Origin: Methanocella sp.
GTDB taxonomy: Archaea; Halobacteriota; Methanocellia; Methanocellales; Methanocellaceae
DNA: 64,000 bases
Direction of reading: 5' to 3'
NCBI RefSeq assembly: GCF_035506375.1
Contig: NZ_DATJPM010000039.1
Coordinates: 1 to 64,000, forward strand
Shown in pieces: positions 1 to 7,893 of this stretch. The position numbers and the translations under genes are program-made. Numbering within the stretch: the first letter of the stretch is position 1; every line of letters begins with the position of its first letter. The notes under the pieces were generated by a model. That model had not been told where the DNA came from and ran no database searches. It saw only the letters and a list, made by a program, of their open reading frames with translations.

Positions 1-1604
1 TCCATGGGCTGAAATGCTGCATCTGCCGCGTCGGATAGGACATATGCGTATACATAGCCTCCGTTGGCCGTGAAGATCGGCACAGTCTTAACGGCGGTGC
101 AAGTGGTGGAATTCTCATCTTCCATCGTCGTTGTTACACCATTTACGTAACTGGTGCTGATCGACTTTGTATGTGGATCGACGATCAGGTTATATCCCTT
201 TTCATATGTCCACCTGCCTGGTATGGTGATATTCCACTTCGCCATTCCGTTGTTGTCCATTGTGGTAAGACTATTTTTTGTGAATGAGTATATGGTCCCA
301 TCCACATACGACATATATTCAATGGAGTTATCAACCGCAGCAGGGGCGGTGATCGGTGCCTGAGGTGAGGATTTATTCATGCCGGGAAGCTCGATTGCAG
401 GCCCTGCCAGAGCTTCGGTGAAGTGCACCTTATCCGCCGTGGCCCGGTATACGTTCATACCATGTTGCCCGTCGCCAAGTTGGCCTGCGCTGTCGTCGCC
501 CCAGCCCCAAACAACACCATACTTATCCAGCGCGTAGCAGTTCGTGCTCCCGGCGGATATCGCTACGATGCCCGACAGGCCTTTTACCTGCACGGGGACG
601 TTCTTGTTATCCAGCGTGCCATCGCCCAGAGTGCCATAAATCCTGTTGTCACCCCAGGCCCAGACCGTCCCATCATCCCGCAGCGCCAGCGCATACCATC
701 GCCCTGCCGATATAGCGATAACGTTGGTCAGGCCTTTGACCTGTACGGGGGTGGTACTATAATCTTCCACGTTACCGGGCACTCCGTCGCCTAGCTGGCC
801 GAAGGTGTTTCTGCCCCAGGTCCAGACAGTGCCATCGTCCTTCAGGGCCATACTGAATTCCATGCCCGCGGCGACCGATGTGACATTGGTTAATTCTTTG
901 ACCTGTACAGGGGATGTTTGCCCTCCGTCATTATGGGGATCATGGGCGACCGTGCCGTCTCCAAGCTGACCCATATTATTAAATCCCCATGACCAGACGG
1001 TACCGTCGTTCTTTACCGCTAGGGCATGGGCATCGCCCATGGACACCGCCTTTATATCTGTAAGCCCGGCGACCTGGTCGACGGCCTTCGACTGCCAATT
1101 ATTATTCCCGAAGCCATCGCTTGTACCACGCTGGCCATGGCTATTGCTTCCCATCGTCCAGACGGTGCCGTCTTTCTTTAGGGCGATGAGGTCATCACCA
1201 TAGCCCGCGCTCTGACTCCCGTCGATGGCGACGATGTCGCTCAAGCCGTCGACCTTTTCTGGCATTGTGTTTGGCCAGTTATTGAATTTGGTCGTGTTCT
1301 CAAACATGGGATAGTTACGAATCAGCCAGACTGTGCCATCATCTTTGAGTATGACCGGGCCAAGGTCCCCGCCAATAGATTTGACGTGGTCAATGCCCGG
1401 CATGATGACAGGCTGGAGGCCGGTGTCATCGTTGTACGACACCGTACCCCATAGCCAGATGGTCCCGTTATCGTTCAGCGCGATGCCGCATCCGCTGGCA
1501 TCCGCTGAAACGTCAGTTATCCTCGATTCAGCTATGCCGGGCCCCACTAAAAGCCCGAGCGAGCAAACAAATACCAGTGCGACGACGCATGTCCAGCTTC
1601 TCAT
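1..1604 (-). CDS. Secreted RCC1-repeat / PQQ-like beta-propeller protein (3' end outside window)
   Basis: The visible part has a signal peptide (MRSWTCVVALVFVCSLGLL, residues 1-19, then a polar stretch). It is followed by about seven RCC1-type repeats of 50-60 residues with the pattern DDGTVWTWG..GQLGDG....PVQVKGLTNV. After roughly residue 400 it switches to a segment (YMSYVDGTIYSFTKN, then AKWNITIPGRW) that resembles the start of the PQQ-like propeller in the next gene upstream, so the two are related by duplication and domain fusion. The start at 1604 is chosen for an AGGA six bases upstream; an in-frame ATG at 1619 is the alternative. RCC1 folds are seven-bladed propellers that bind proteins or ligands. 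Outside the cell the likely role is adhesion or ligand binding, but that is inference. The C-terminus is not visible. Confidence 0.8.
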   Translation of the reverse strand, partial: MRSWTCVVALVFVCSLGLLVGPGIAESRITDVSADASGCGIALNDNGTIWLWGTVSYNDDTGLQPVIMPGIDHVKSIGGDLGPVILKDDGTVWLIRNYPMFENTTKFNNWPNTMPEKVDGLSDIVAIDGSQSAGYGDDLIALKKDGTVWTMGSNSHGQRGTSDGFGNNNWQSKAVDQVAGLTDIKAVSMGDAHALAVKNDGTVWSWGFNNMGQLGDGTVAHDPHNDGGQTSPVQVKELTNVTSVAAGMEFSMALKDDGTVWTWGRNTFGQLGDGVPGNVEDYSTTPVQVKGLTNVIAISAGRWYALALRDDGTVWAWGDNRIYGTLGDGTLDNKNVPVQVKGLSGIVAISAGSTNCYALDKYGVVWGWGDDSAGQLGDGQHGMNVYRATADKVHFTEALAGPAIELPGMNKSSPQAPITAPAAVDNSIEYMSYVDGTIYSFTKNSLTTMDNNGMAKWNITIPGRWTYEKGYNLIVDPHTKSISTSYVNGVTTTMEDENSTTCTAVKTVPIFTANGGYVYAYVLSDAADAAFQPM

Positions 1605-1719
1605 GATGATTCCTGCCATACTGTTGCTAGTAGTTGCTCGACGGGTTGGTATATGAAGGTTATATCACAATCAGATATATATTCGCCCAACATGGATGCA
1701 GTCGAATGAAAAGATGGTT

Positions 1720-4095
1720 TCAGGCGGAATATCGTAGGCCAAGAGCCGTGGATACAGCCGTCTTATATTCCTCATTGATGGAGTAGGCGGACCTCCCCTC
1801 GGACGCACCATTCCGGGTGACAACGCCCTTCTCCGACAACTCCTTCATATATCGACTTACAGCGCTCTCCTGGCTGCCAAGGGACAAAGAGATCTCGATA
1901 TTGGTCAGCCCGGGAGTTTTCTTTAAAAGAGCCAATATCCGACCCATGCTGTCGCGCCGCATCAATGAAATGACTAGCTGCTCCTCCTTACTATAAGCGC
2001 CGGAGTTCGTAAAGTAGCGGACGTGCTTGTCATCTGCCGCATAAGAAACGATGCGGTGATTGAGGCTGAGGATTAAGACGTGGTAGCGCACCGTGCCCAG
2101 GTTCACGCCGGTACCCCGGGCGATGTCCCGCAGGGTGGAGCCGGGGTTGTCGACAATGAACTTCTGTACCTCGTTTCGCTTCTCGTTCTTATCGATCCGG
2201 CTTCGGGCACGGGTAACCGAACCTGCCGCGAAGAAGCGGAGGAAAAGATAGGTTAAGGCGGTAAGAATCGCCCCGGCGGCGATGTTCAGCGAGGTGCCGC
2301 CGATGCGGCCGTTATCCATGCTGTAGTAGATCGTCGAGTTGCCGACTGCCATGTTCCTAACAAAGCCGTCTGGATCCTTTTCCCAGAGCAGCTTCCCGTT
2401 ATTGTCGAGGGCGTAGATGCCTTTGGCGTAGATGCACCGGGACAGGTTGGGGAAGAGCGGCGCCTCGTAGCTCGCGTAATAGAAATTTACGTATGTCACG
2501 TTTCGGCCTGGGTATACGTTTATTAATTCCTGGGTCACGGGCGTCAGGGGCACCGTCGACGTGAAGCTGCCCGGGTAAAGTGAAGCGGTTTCGACGAAGG
2601 CATCGCCTGCATTATTCCTGTTCAGCGTTATCACGTGAACGTCCGCCGAGGGTATCGTGAAGTTCCACAACTCTCTCCCGCTCGTCACGTCATTGGCGAC
2701 AATGGTATCTTCGCTGAAGCGCCGGGACGCCAGGGACTTATTAAAATTATCCTCGCTGGAATGCCACATGTTTTCAATGGCATATACGATGCCGTCCTTC
2801 CCCCCGACGGGGACGAGGTCCGGATGGTCAATCGTCATACCGCCGTACGCATAGAATGGCCAGGAAATGGCCGAGGCGCGGCCGTCGGCGGAGATCATGG
2901 TGAGGTAGGACTGCGCAGGCGGCTCGTTAAGTTTAGCCATATACACGTTGCCCCGGCCGTCGAGCGGCATCGACGAGAAGAGCGTGTATCCACTGTCATT
3001 CAGGGATGCCGTCCACCTTATCCCGCCGTCCTCGTCGAGCGCGACGATGCCGCTGTCCACCGGCACGTAGAGCTCGCCGTTGGATAAAAGCGGCAGCGTA
3101 TTGTAGCTCGGCCAGATCTGCCGGTCGATGTGGGGCCGGATCGCGCTCACGCCGATGTACCGGCTCCAAAGCAGGCTCCCGGCGGGCGAATAGGCCTCGA
3201 CGGTGCCGCTCGTGAGCATGTACGTCGCGTCCTGGTAGATCATGCTCGATTCATATCGGTCCAGGGCCGTACTGTTATTCGAATAGCCGCCCATGCCCAT
3301 CACTGACTGGTTAAAGCGCTCCACGGACGGAGGGACCGCATGAACGACATAGATCCGCCCACTGCCATCTACTGCCGCTGGAGCGGATGCGTTGCGGATG
3401 CTGAATAAGAGCGATCCCTTTTCGTCAAGAATATCCTCCATATAGTCGTGGAACACGTAAATGCGGTCGCCATGCACGCTGATAGCGATCGGCTCCATCA
3501 TTTCATAGTAATCGGGCTTTACCAGGCCGCCCATGTTCCAAGTCGACAGGTTCGTCATGAACGTGTATTCCCACGTGACCTTGCCCGCAGGCGAAATTTC
3601 AACGACCTTTGCTGGCTTGCTAATATATGCTATTTCGGGGGTTTCGTAGTAGAACTCGGTTCCGATGCTCTTCATGGTCAGGTTTTTTCCGGCGAGCGCC
3701 ACGTCCGACTCGTTGACCGCGTAGACCTCCAGAAGGTACATGGTGCCATTGTTCTCGCCCGTGATAGGATATGAGTAGAAATCGCCGCCGATATAACCGG
3801 TATCGCCGGACACCGCGATCGCCGGCATGCTCCAGGTGTTCAGGACCCTCCAGTCGCCGGGTATACTCATGTGCCATTTTAAAGAGCCATCCTTTGAAAA
3901 GGCCGATATATCGTTGCCGCTGAACGTGTACAGCGTGTCGTCGCCGCCGGCGAACATATAGTCCACACTGCCGTTCGCCTGCTTTTCCCAGCCGGACGAT
4001 GATTGGGGGCTGGAGGCGATCATGTAGTACAGAAGGCCGGCAAGGCAGATGAGACCAATGACAAGTACCGCTTCAAAGGCTTTCGACTTTTTCAT
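1720..4095 (-). CDS. Membrane-spanning PQQ-like propeller sensor fused to tandem winged-helix domains
   Basis: This 791-residue protein has an N-terminal membrane anchor (about residues 8-26). A large extracytoplasmic region of PQQ-like blades follows, with recurrent motifs such as GSLKWHMSIPGDW, GKVTWEYTF, GSLLWSRYIG, GGIRWTASL and GKLLWEKDP. A second hydrophobic segment (NIAAGAILTALTYLFLRFF, about 610-628) comes next, then a basic linker. Two winged-helix modules close the protein: one about 640-700 (STLRDIARGTGVNLGTVRYHV) and one about 715-780 (LTNIEISLSLGSQESAVSRYM). The topology puts the propeller outside and the DNA-binding domains inside, as expected for a one-component membrane regulator. 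A TATA-like stretch (ctatatttaag, complement strand near 4125-4135) would put transcription start within a few bases of the ATG. The ligand is unknown. Confidence 0.85.
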   Translation of the reverse strand: MKKSKAFEAVLVIGLICLAGLLYYMIASSPQSSSGWEKQANGSVDYMFAGGDDTLYTFSGNDISAFSKDGSLKWHMSIPGDWRVLNTWSMPAIAVSGDTGYIGGDFYSYPITGENNGTMYLLEVYAVNESDVALAGKNLTMKSIGTEFYYETPEIAYISKPAKVVEISPAGKVTWEYTFMTNLSTWNMGGLVKPDYYEMMEPIAISVHGDRIYVFHDYMEDILDEKGSLLFSIRNASAPAAVDGSGRIYVVHAVPPSVERFNQSVMGMGGYSNNSTALDRYESSMIYQDATYMLTSGTVEAYSPAGSLLWSRYIGVSAIRPHIDRQIWPSYNTLPLLSNGELYVPVDSGIVALDEDGGIRWTASLNDSGYTLFSSMPLDGRGNVYMAKLNEPPAQSYLTMISADGRASAISWPFYAYGGMTIDHPDLVPVGGKDGIVYAIENMWHSSEDNFNKSLASRRFSEDTIVANDVTSGRELWNFTIPSADVHVITLNRNNAGDAFVETASLYPGSFTSTVPLTPVTQELINVYPGRNVTYVNFYYASYEAPLFPNLSRCIYAKGIYALDNNGKLLWEKDPDGFVRNMAVGNSTIYYSMDNGRIGGTSLNIAAGAILTALTYLFLRFFAAGSVTRARSRIDKNEKRNEVQKFIVDNPGSTLRDIARGTGVNLGTVRYHVLILSLNHRIVSYAADDKHVRYFTNSGAYSKEEQLVISLMRRDSMGRILALLKKTPGLTNIEISLSLGSQESAVSRYMKELSEKGVVTRNGASEGRSAYSINEEYKTAVSTALGLRYSA

Positions 4096-4214
4096 AGGAC
4101 ATCAAGAGTTCAATGGGATGGAGCTTAAATATAGCTTCTCTCCCAATCTGTTAACTTAAAGGATATTACTATTCATTGATTTTTACAAGAAAAAGTCCAG
4201 ATTAAAAAGATACC

Positions 4215-4345
4215 ATATACCCCGAAATTGGGGTGGGACATCCATATTATGAAATGTTGAGCAAGGTATTGGGCTTATTTTCAGTCTCGTGTAAAATGTG
4301 CAAAATCAATAGCGTTATCTATATACCCGAAAGAGAAGTGGGACA
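4215..4345 (+). repeat. Pair of imperfect 25-bp direct repeats
   Basis: Copies at 4215-4240 and 4321-4345 share the frame atataccc.gaaa..g..gtgggaca and are 106 bases apart. The first copy also contains a small CCCC-gaaatt-GGGG hairpin. Two copies are not enough for a CRISPR array, and the spacing is too long. They may be operators or relics of the element decaying next to them. Confidence 0.45.
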
Positions 4346-4423
4346 AGCTAAATTTGAACCGTATTCTGGTGGCTTAGTTCTGGATAAGTCATTTCGGGTT
4401 TCTTGAGGATTTGAACCTAAAGG

Positions 4424-4439
4424 TAAAGCGCCCCGACTG
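4424..4439 (+). other. att-like repeat of the tRNA-Arg(GCG) 3' end (left copy)
   Basis: The 16-mer taaagcgccccgactg is identical to 12714-12729, which covers the last 11 bases of the tRNA-Arg gene and five flanking bases. The two copies have the same orientation. This is the arrangement left by integrative elements that target tRNA 3' ends. No integrase gene is seen between the copies, so the call rests on the repeat and on the accessory content between the copies. Confidence 0.45.
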
Positions 4440-4459
4440 AACGCTCGAACGCCCGGTAA

Positions 4460-4714
4460 GGCACTACCAACTATACTCTCGCCAATGACAACGTATAAAA
4501 GCTCGCCAACTACCTGGTCGACAAGCAGAAGGAACTGCACTTCGCCGTGCCCGGCATACCGATAAAGCGGAACGATATCGTCACCGGGGACGATATCCTG
4601 AACATGACGACGGAGCAGCGAAAAGGACTAGGCATAAATAAGTCGACGCTATGGTATATCCAGAAAACCCCGCGGGCGTGCGAGAAGGTTAAGATATACG
4701 ATAAGGAAAGGTAA
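4460..4714 (+). pseudogene. Decayed 3' end of a CRISPR cas1 gene (copy 1)
   Basis: Reading the frame that ends at the TAA at 4712-4714 gives DNV*KLANYLVDKQKELHF, then GIPIKRNDIV, then GINKSTLWYIQK and KVKIYDKER. This resembles the C-terminal region of archaeal Cas1, where DNVQKLANYL and GINKSTLWY-type stretches occur; the stop at 4496-4498 sits where a CAA codon would be expected. The catalytic core is absent and no start is available, so this is a fragment. A second, more decayed copy lies at 7630-7788. No CRISPR repeats or other cas genes are seen nearby. The assignment is from memory of the family. Confidence 0.6.
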
Positions 4715-4850
4715 AAATCCAATAGTAAGAAGATAGTACTTGGCGTGTTAGCTTTTATTTTATTGCAAAATATTTATAATAAGGTTGACATGTCTTTTTG
4801 GTTCATAGAAAATTGTTATGAACATTAATCAGCATATATTAATTATTTAA

Positions 4851-7514
4851 TTGCTTGGTGGGTTGCTTATCGGGAGGATCGGAAAAAAACGGGTATATAG
4901 TAGATACAAGAGCTCCAAGACGGATAGACAAAGCTCGAGCTGCCTGCCTGTATACGAGGAAAAATGCCGATCCCTCATTGCAAATTTTTTAGACGTTGTG
5001 TACTCGGTCGAGCTCGATGGAACTATCACCTATGTCAGCCCTCAGGTGGCTCGCTATGGATATGAGCCTGAAGAGTTATTTTACCGAAATTTCTTTGAGT
5101 TCGTCGCCCCCGATTGCCGGGAATATGTCCTCCGGAAATTCCAGGAGCGCCAGGGAGAGTCGTTCCTGACCGAGTTCAAGTGGCAGGGTAAGGACGGGCG
5201 TGTCTTCTGGGTCGAGGCGCTGGGCAAAATGATTTACGAAGATGCGGGTCAGCCTCTCCGCCAGGTAGGAATCGTGAGGGACATTACCGAGCGTAAGCGG
5301 GCCGAGCAGGCGCTGTGGGAAAACGAGGAAAAGTTTCGGGCCCTCGCCGAGTCGGCCCGGGCGGGGATCGTGCTCTTCAGGGGCGATAAGTTCATTTATG
5401 TTAATCCGGAGACGATTAACGACCTGGGCTATACGAAGAATGAGCTATTGGCCATGAATTTTTGGGATGTCGTTCATCCGGACTCGCGGGAGCTGGTGAG
5501 GAGCCAGGGGCTTAAGCGATTGCAGGGTATACCGGTGCCTTCCACATATGAGATAAAGGTCCTGACCAAGGGCGGCGAGACGCTATGGGAGGAGGCATCG
5601 GCCGCGCTGATCTATTATATGGGCGAGCCTACGGTCATTGCCACGCTCTTCAATATCACCGGGCGCAAGCGGATCGAAAAAGACTTGATGCTTACCCAGT
5701 TCTCGATCGACCGGGCGGCAGACATGGCATTGTGGATGGCTCACGACGGCCGCTTTATCTACGCCAACGAGGCTGCCAGCAAGGCCTTCGGCTATTCGCG
5801 GGAAGAATTCCTTTCGCTGAAGGCTTTTGACGTGGACCCATACTTTAACGAGAATAACTGGGGCGAACACTTGAAGGAGGTAAAAGAGCGCGGTTCCTAC
5901 ACCTTCGAGGCGAGGCTCAGGAGAAAGGACGGCACCTTCTTTCCCGGCGAGATCACGGTGAACTACCTCGCTTACGATGGGAAGGAATATAACTGTTCGT
6001 ATATCCGGGACATCACTGAGCGCAAGCGGGCCGAGGAGGCGCTCCTGGAGAGCGAGATGAAGTTCCGGGTGCTGGCGGAGACCACGAAAGCAGGCATTAG
6101 CCTTTACCGGGGCGATAAAAGCATCTACGCCAACCCCGGGATAGAAAAGATCACCGGCTACACCAGTGCCGAACTTTTATCAAAGGCCATCTGGGACTAC
6201 GTGCATCCCGATTACCGCGAACTCGTAAAGAAACGGGCCATGGACCGGCAGCGCGGCCAGAGCGTGCCGGAAAGCTACGAGTTCCCCGTTATCACGAAAG
6301 ACGGCGAGACAAGATGGCTCGAAGTTTCCGCCGGGCTCATCATGTACCAGGGAGAGCCCACACGCATGGCCACGTACTTCGACATCACCGAGCGCAAGCG
6401 GGCCGAAAAAGCGCTGGTCAGAGAAAAGTATATCCTCACCAAGTCCCAGGAGATGGCCCACCTGGGTAATTGGGCGTGGGACGCGGCGGCCGGGCAATTC
6501 GCGGGTTCGGATGAGATGCACAGGATCAACGGCTATGAGCCTGGCGACGTCAAGCCGACCCCTGAATGGGTGCTATCCCGGGTCCACTCTGAAGACCGTA
6601 AGGTGGTAGCTGACTTCATGGAGGTCAGCGTGAGGGATGGAAAACGGGGGAGCATCGACTACCGTATCATCCGGCCGGATGGGTCCGTTAGATACGTCAA
6701 CTCGATCGTGGACAAGGCGGTCCGGGATAATTCGGGAAAGGTAATGCGGCTGTACGGCATCACCCAGGATGTCACCGAGCGCAAGCGGGCCGAAAAAGAG
6801 CTGGCGGAGGCGAAGGCGCGGGCCGAGCTGTACCTGGACTTGATGGCCCATGACATCAACAACATGAACCAGTCCGCCCAGGGTTTCCTTGAGCTGGCGC
6901 TTCAAATGCTGGAGATAGATGGAAAGATCGGGCGGGATGGCAAAGTGTTGATAGAGAAGCCATTACAGTCAGTACAGAGTAGCTCCAGGCTGATATCGAA
7001 CGTCCGTAAGCTCCAGCGGTTGGCAGATGAGGGCGTGAAGACCCGGCCCGTCGACCTGCGCGACCTGTACGAGGAACTCAAGTCCCTCGACTTCCACATC
7101 GGCGACAGGGATGCCACCATCAACATTCACGATACTCCGCACTGTCTGGTGGAGGGCAGTGACCTGCTCCAGGACGTGTTCTTTAACCTCATCAGCAATG
7201 CGGTCAAACATGCCTGGCCAGACCGGCCGGTAACGGTTGATGTGAGGGCTGACCGCATGGACCAGGATGGCCGGGCGTATTACCGGTGTACCGTGGAGGA
7301 CGATGGGCCGGGCATTCCAGATGAGCTGAAGCGTAAGCTGTTCCACCGGTTCCAGCGGGGCAAAACGAAGGCGCACGGTAAGGGCCTGGGGTTGTACCTG
7401 GTGAGGACGCTGGTCGAAGGTTATCATGGAAAAGTGTGGGTCGAGGACCGGGTGCTGGGTGACCCCTCGAAGGGCGCCCGGTTTGTGGTCATGCTGCCTG
7501 CCGTAGAAAAGTAG
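4851..7514 (+). CDS. Cytoplasmic multi-PAS sensor histidine kinase (five PAS domains)
   Basis: The protein has 887 residues without clear membrane segments. Five PAS/PAC units lie at about 36-150, 155-272, 277-390, 395-515 and 520-640, most ending in the linker DITERKRAE. The H-box is LMAHDINNMNQ (about 664), a form typical of methanogen kinases. A HATPase_c domain follows (about 765-885) with N-box FFNLISNAVKHA, G1 DDGPGIPDELK and G2 GKGLGLYLVRTLV. No receiver domain and no adjacent response regulator are present, so its partner is unknown. The start is uncertain: a stop codon sits directly before the TTG at 4851 and no Shine-Dalgarno sequence is seen, which suggests that a rearrangement may have trimmed the 5' end. 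It is a paralogue of the kinase at 7894. Confidence 0.88.
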   Translation: MLGGLLIGRIGKKRVYSRYKSSKTDRQSSSCLPVYEEKCRSLIANFLDVVYSVELDGTITYVSPQVARYGYEPEELFYRNFFEFVAPDCREYVLRKFQERQGESFLTEFKWQGKDGRVFWVEALGKMIYEDAGQPLRQVGIVRDITERKRAEQALWENEEKFRALAESARAGIVLFRGDKFIYVNPETINDLGYTKNELLAMNFWDVVHPDSRELVRSQGLKRLQGIPVPSTYEIKVLTKGGETLWEEASAALIYYMGEPTVIATLFNITGRKRIEKDLMLTQFSIDRAADMALWMAHDGRFIYANEAASKAFGYSREEFLSLKAFDVDPYFNENNWGEHLKEVKERGSYTFEARLRRKDGTFFPGEITVNYLAYDGKEYNCSYIRDITERKRAEEALLESEMKFRVLAETTKAGISLYRGDKSIYANPGIEKITGYTSAELLSKAIWDYVHPDYRELVKKRAMDRQRGQSVPESYEFPVITKDGETRWLEVSAGLIMYQGEPTRMATYFDITERKRAEKALVREKYILTKSQEMAHLGNWAWDAAAGQFAGSDEMHRINGYEPGDVKPTPEWVLSRVHSEDRKVVADFMEVSVRDGKRGSIDYRIIRPDGSVRYVNSIVDKAVRDNSGKVMRLYGITQDVTERKRAEKELAEAKARAELYLDLMAHDINNMNQSAQGFLELALQMLEIDGKIGRDGKVLIEKPLQSVQSSSRLISNVRKLQRLADEGVKTRPVDLRDLYEELKSLDFHIGDRDATINIHDTPHCLVEGSDLLQDVFFNLISNAVKHAWPDRPVTVDVRADRMDQDGRAYYRCTVEDDGPGIPDELKRKLFHRFQRGKTKAHGKGLGLYLVRTLVEGYHGKVWVEDRVLGDPSKGARFVVMLPAVEK

Positions 7515-7629
7515 CTTTACTACAAAAACGTGCTAATATAGTAAAATATCATTGTATATCAAACGAATTTTTTATCAGCTCTTGGAAAGTAATCGGAAAG
7601 CGTCGATGCGAGCCACGGTTGCTGCACAA

Positions 7630-7788
7630 ATAAAGCGGAACGATGACCTGGAAGAAAATCGGGGAAAGATACTTCGCGTGACTCCCGATTAGAGGAAGAA
7701 GCCAGGCATCAACAAGTCGACGCTATGGCAAATTCAGAAGAACCTCGGAGATGGGGATAAAGTATAGCTGTACGATTAAGCCAAGGCT
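7630..7788 (+). pseudogene. Decayed 3' end of a CRISPR cas1 gene (copy 2)
   Basis: One frame gives IKRNDDLEENRGKILRVTPD, a stop, RKKPGINKSTLWQIQKNL, then GDGDKV, a stop and LYD, followed by another stop. It aligns with copy 1 at 4460-4714 at the protein level and shares DNA blocks such as ataaagcggaacgat and aagtcgacgctatgg. The three in-frame stops show it is dead. Like copy 1 it lies just upstream of a PAS kinase. The rest of the 7515-7893 gap is AT-rich and holds no other gene. Confidence 0.55.
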
Positions 7789-7842
7789 AACATCGCAAAA
7801 TAATGACGATGAGCCTGCTGTATCATCCTATATTTTATTGTA

Positions 7843-7860
7843 TTATATTTATATAATAAT
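7843..7860 (+). promoter_or_regulatory. Probable TATA-type promoter of the second PAS kinase
   Basis: The stretch attatatttatataataa lies about 35-50 bases upstream of the GTG at 7894 and fits an archaeal TATA box. A similar AT-rich element (attttattgcaaaatattt, about 4753-4771) precedes the first kinase, consistent with duplication of the module including its promoter. Confidence 0.5.
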
Positions 7861-7893
7861 GAATCCGTATCAGACATGAACAAATATTGAACA

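Larger units (their letters stand above)
4096..4459. other. Intergenic region with no intact gene
   Basis: This AT-rich stretch separates the propeller regulator from the cas1 remnant. It holds the regulator's promoter at its left end, two imperfect direct repeats (4215-4240 and 4321-4345) and the tRNA-3'-end-like 16-mer at 4424-4439. No credible coding sequence is seen on either strand. Confidence 0.6.

Noticed and set aside
4401..4440. A degenerate second tRNA gene near 4405
   Set aside because: A T-loop-like ggatttgaacct is present, but no acceptor, D-arm or anticodon stem can be formed; only the 16-mer match to tRNA-Arg is kept.
4510..4722. 70-residue open frame on the complement strand
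   Set aside because: It is antisense to the cas1 remnant, whose opposite-strand reading makes evolutionary sense; no start signal or family.
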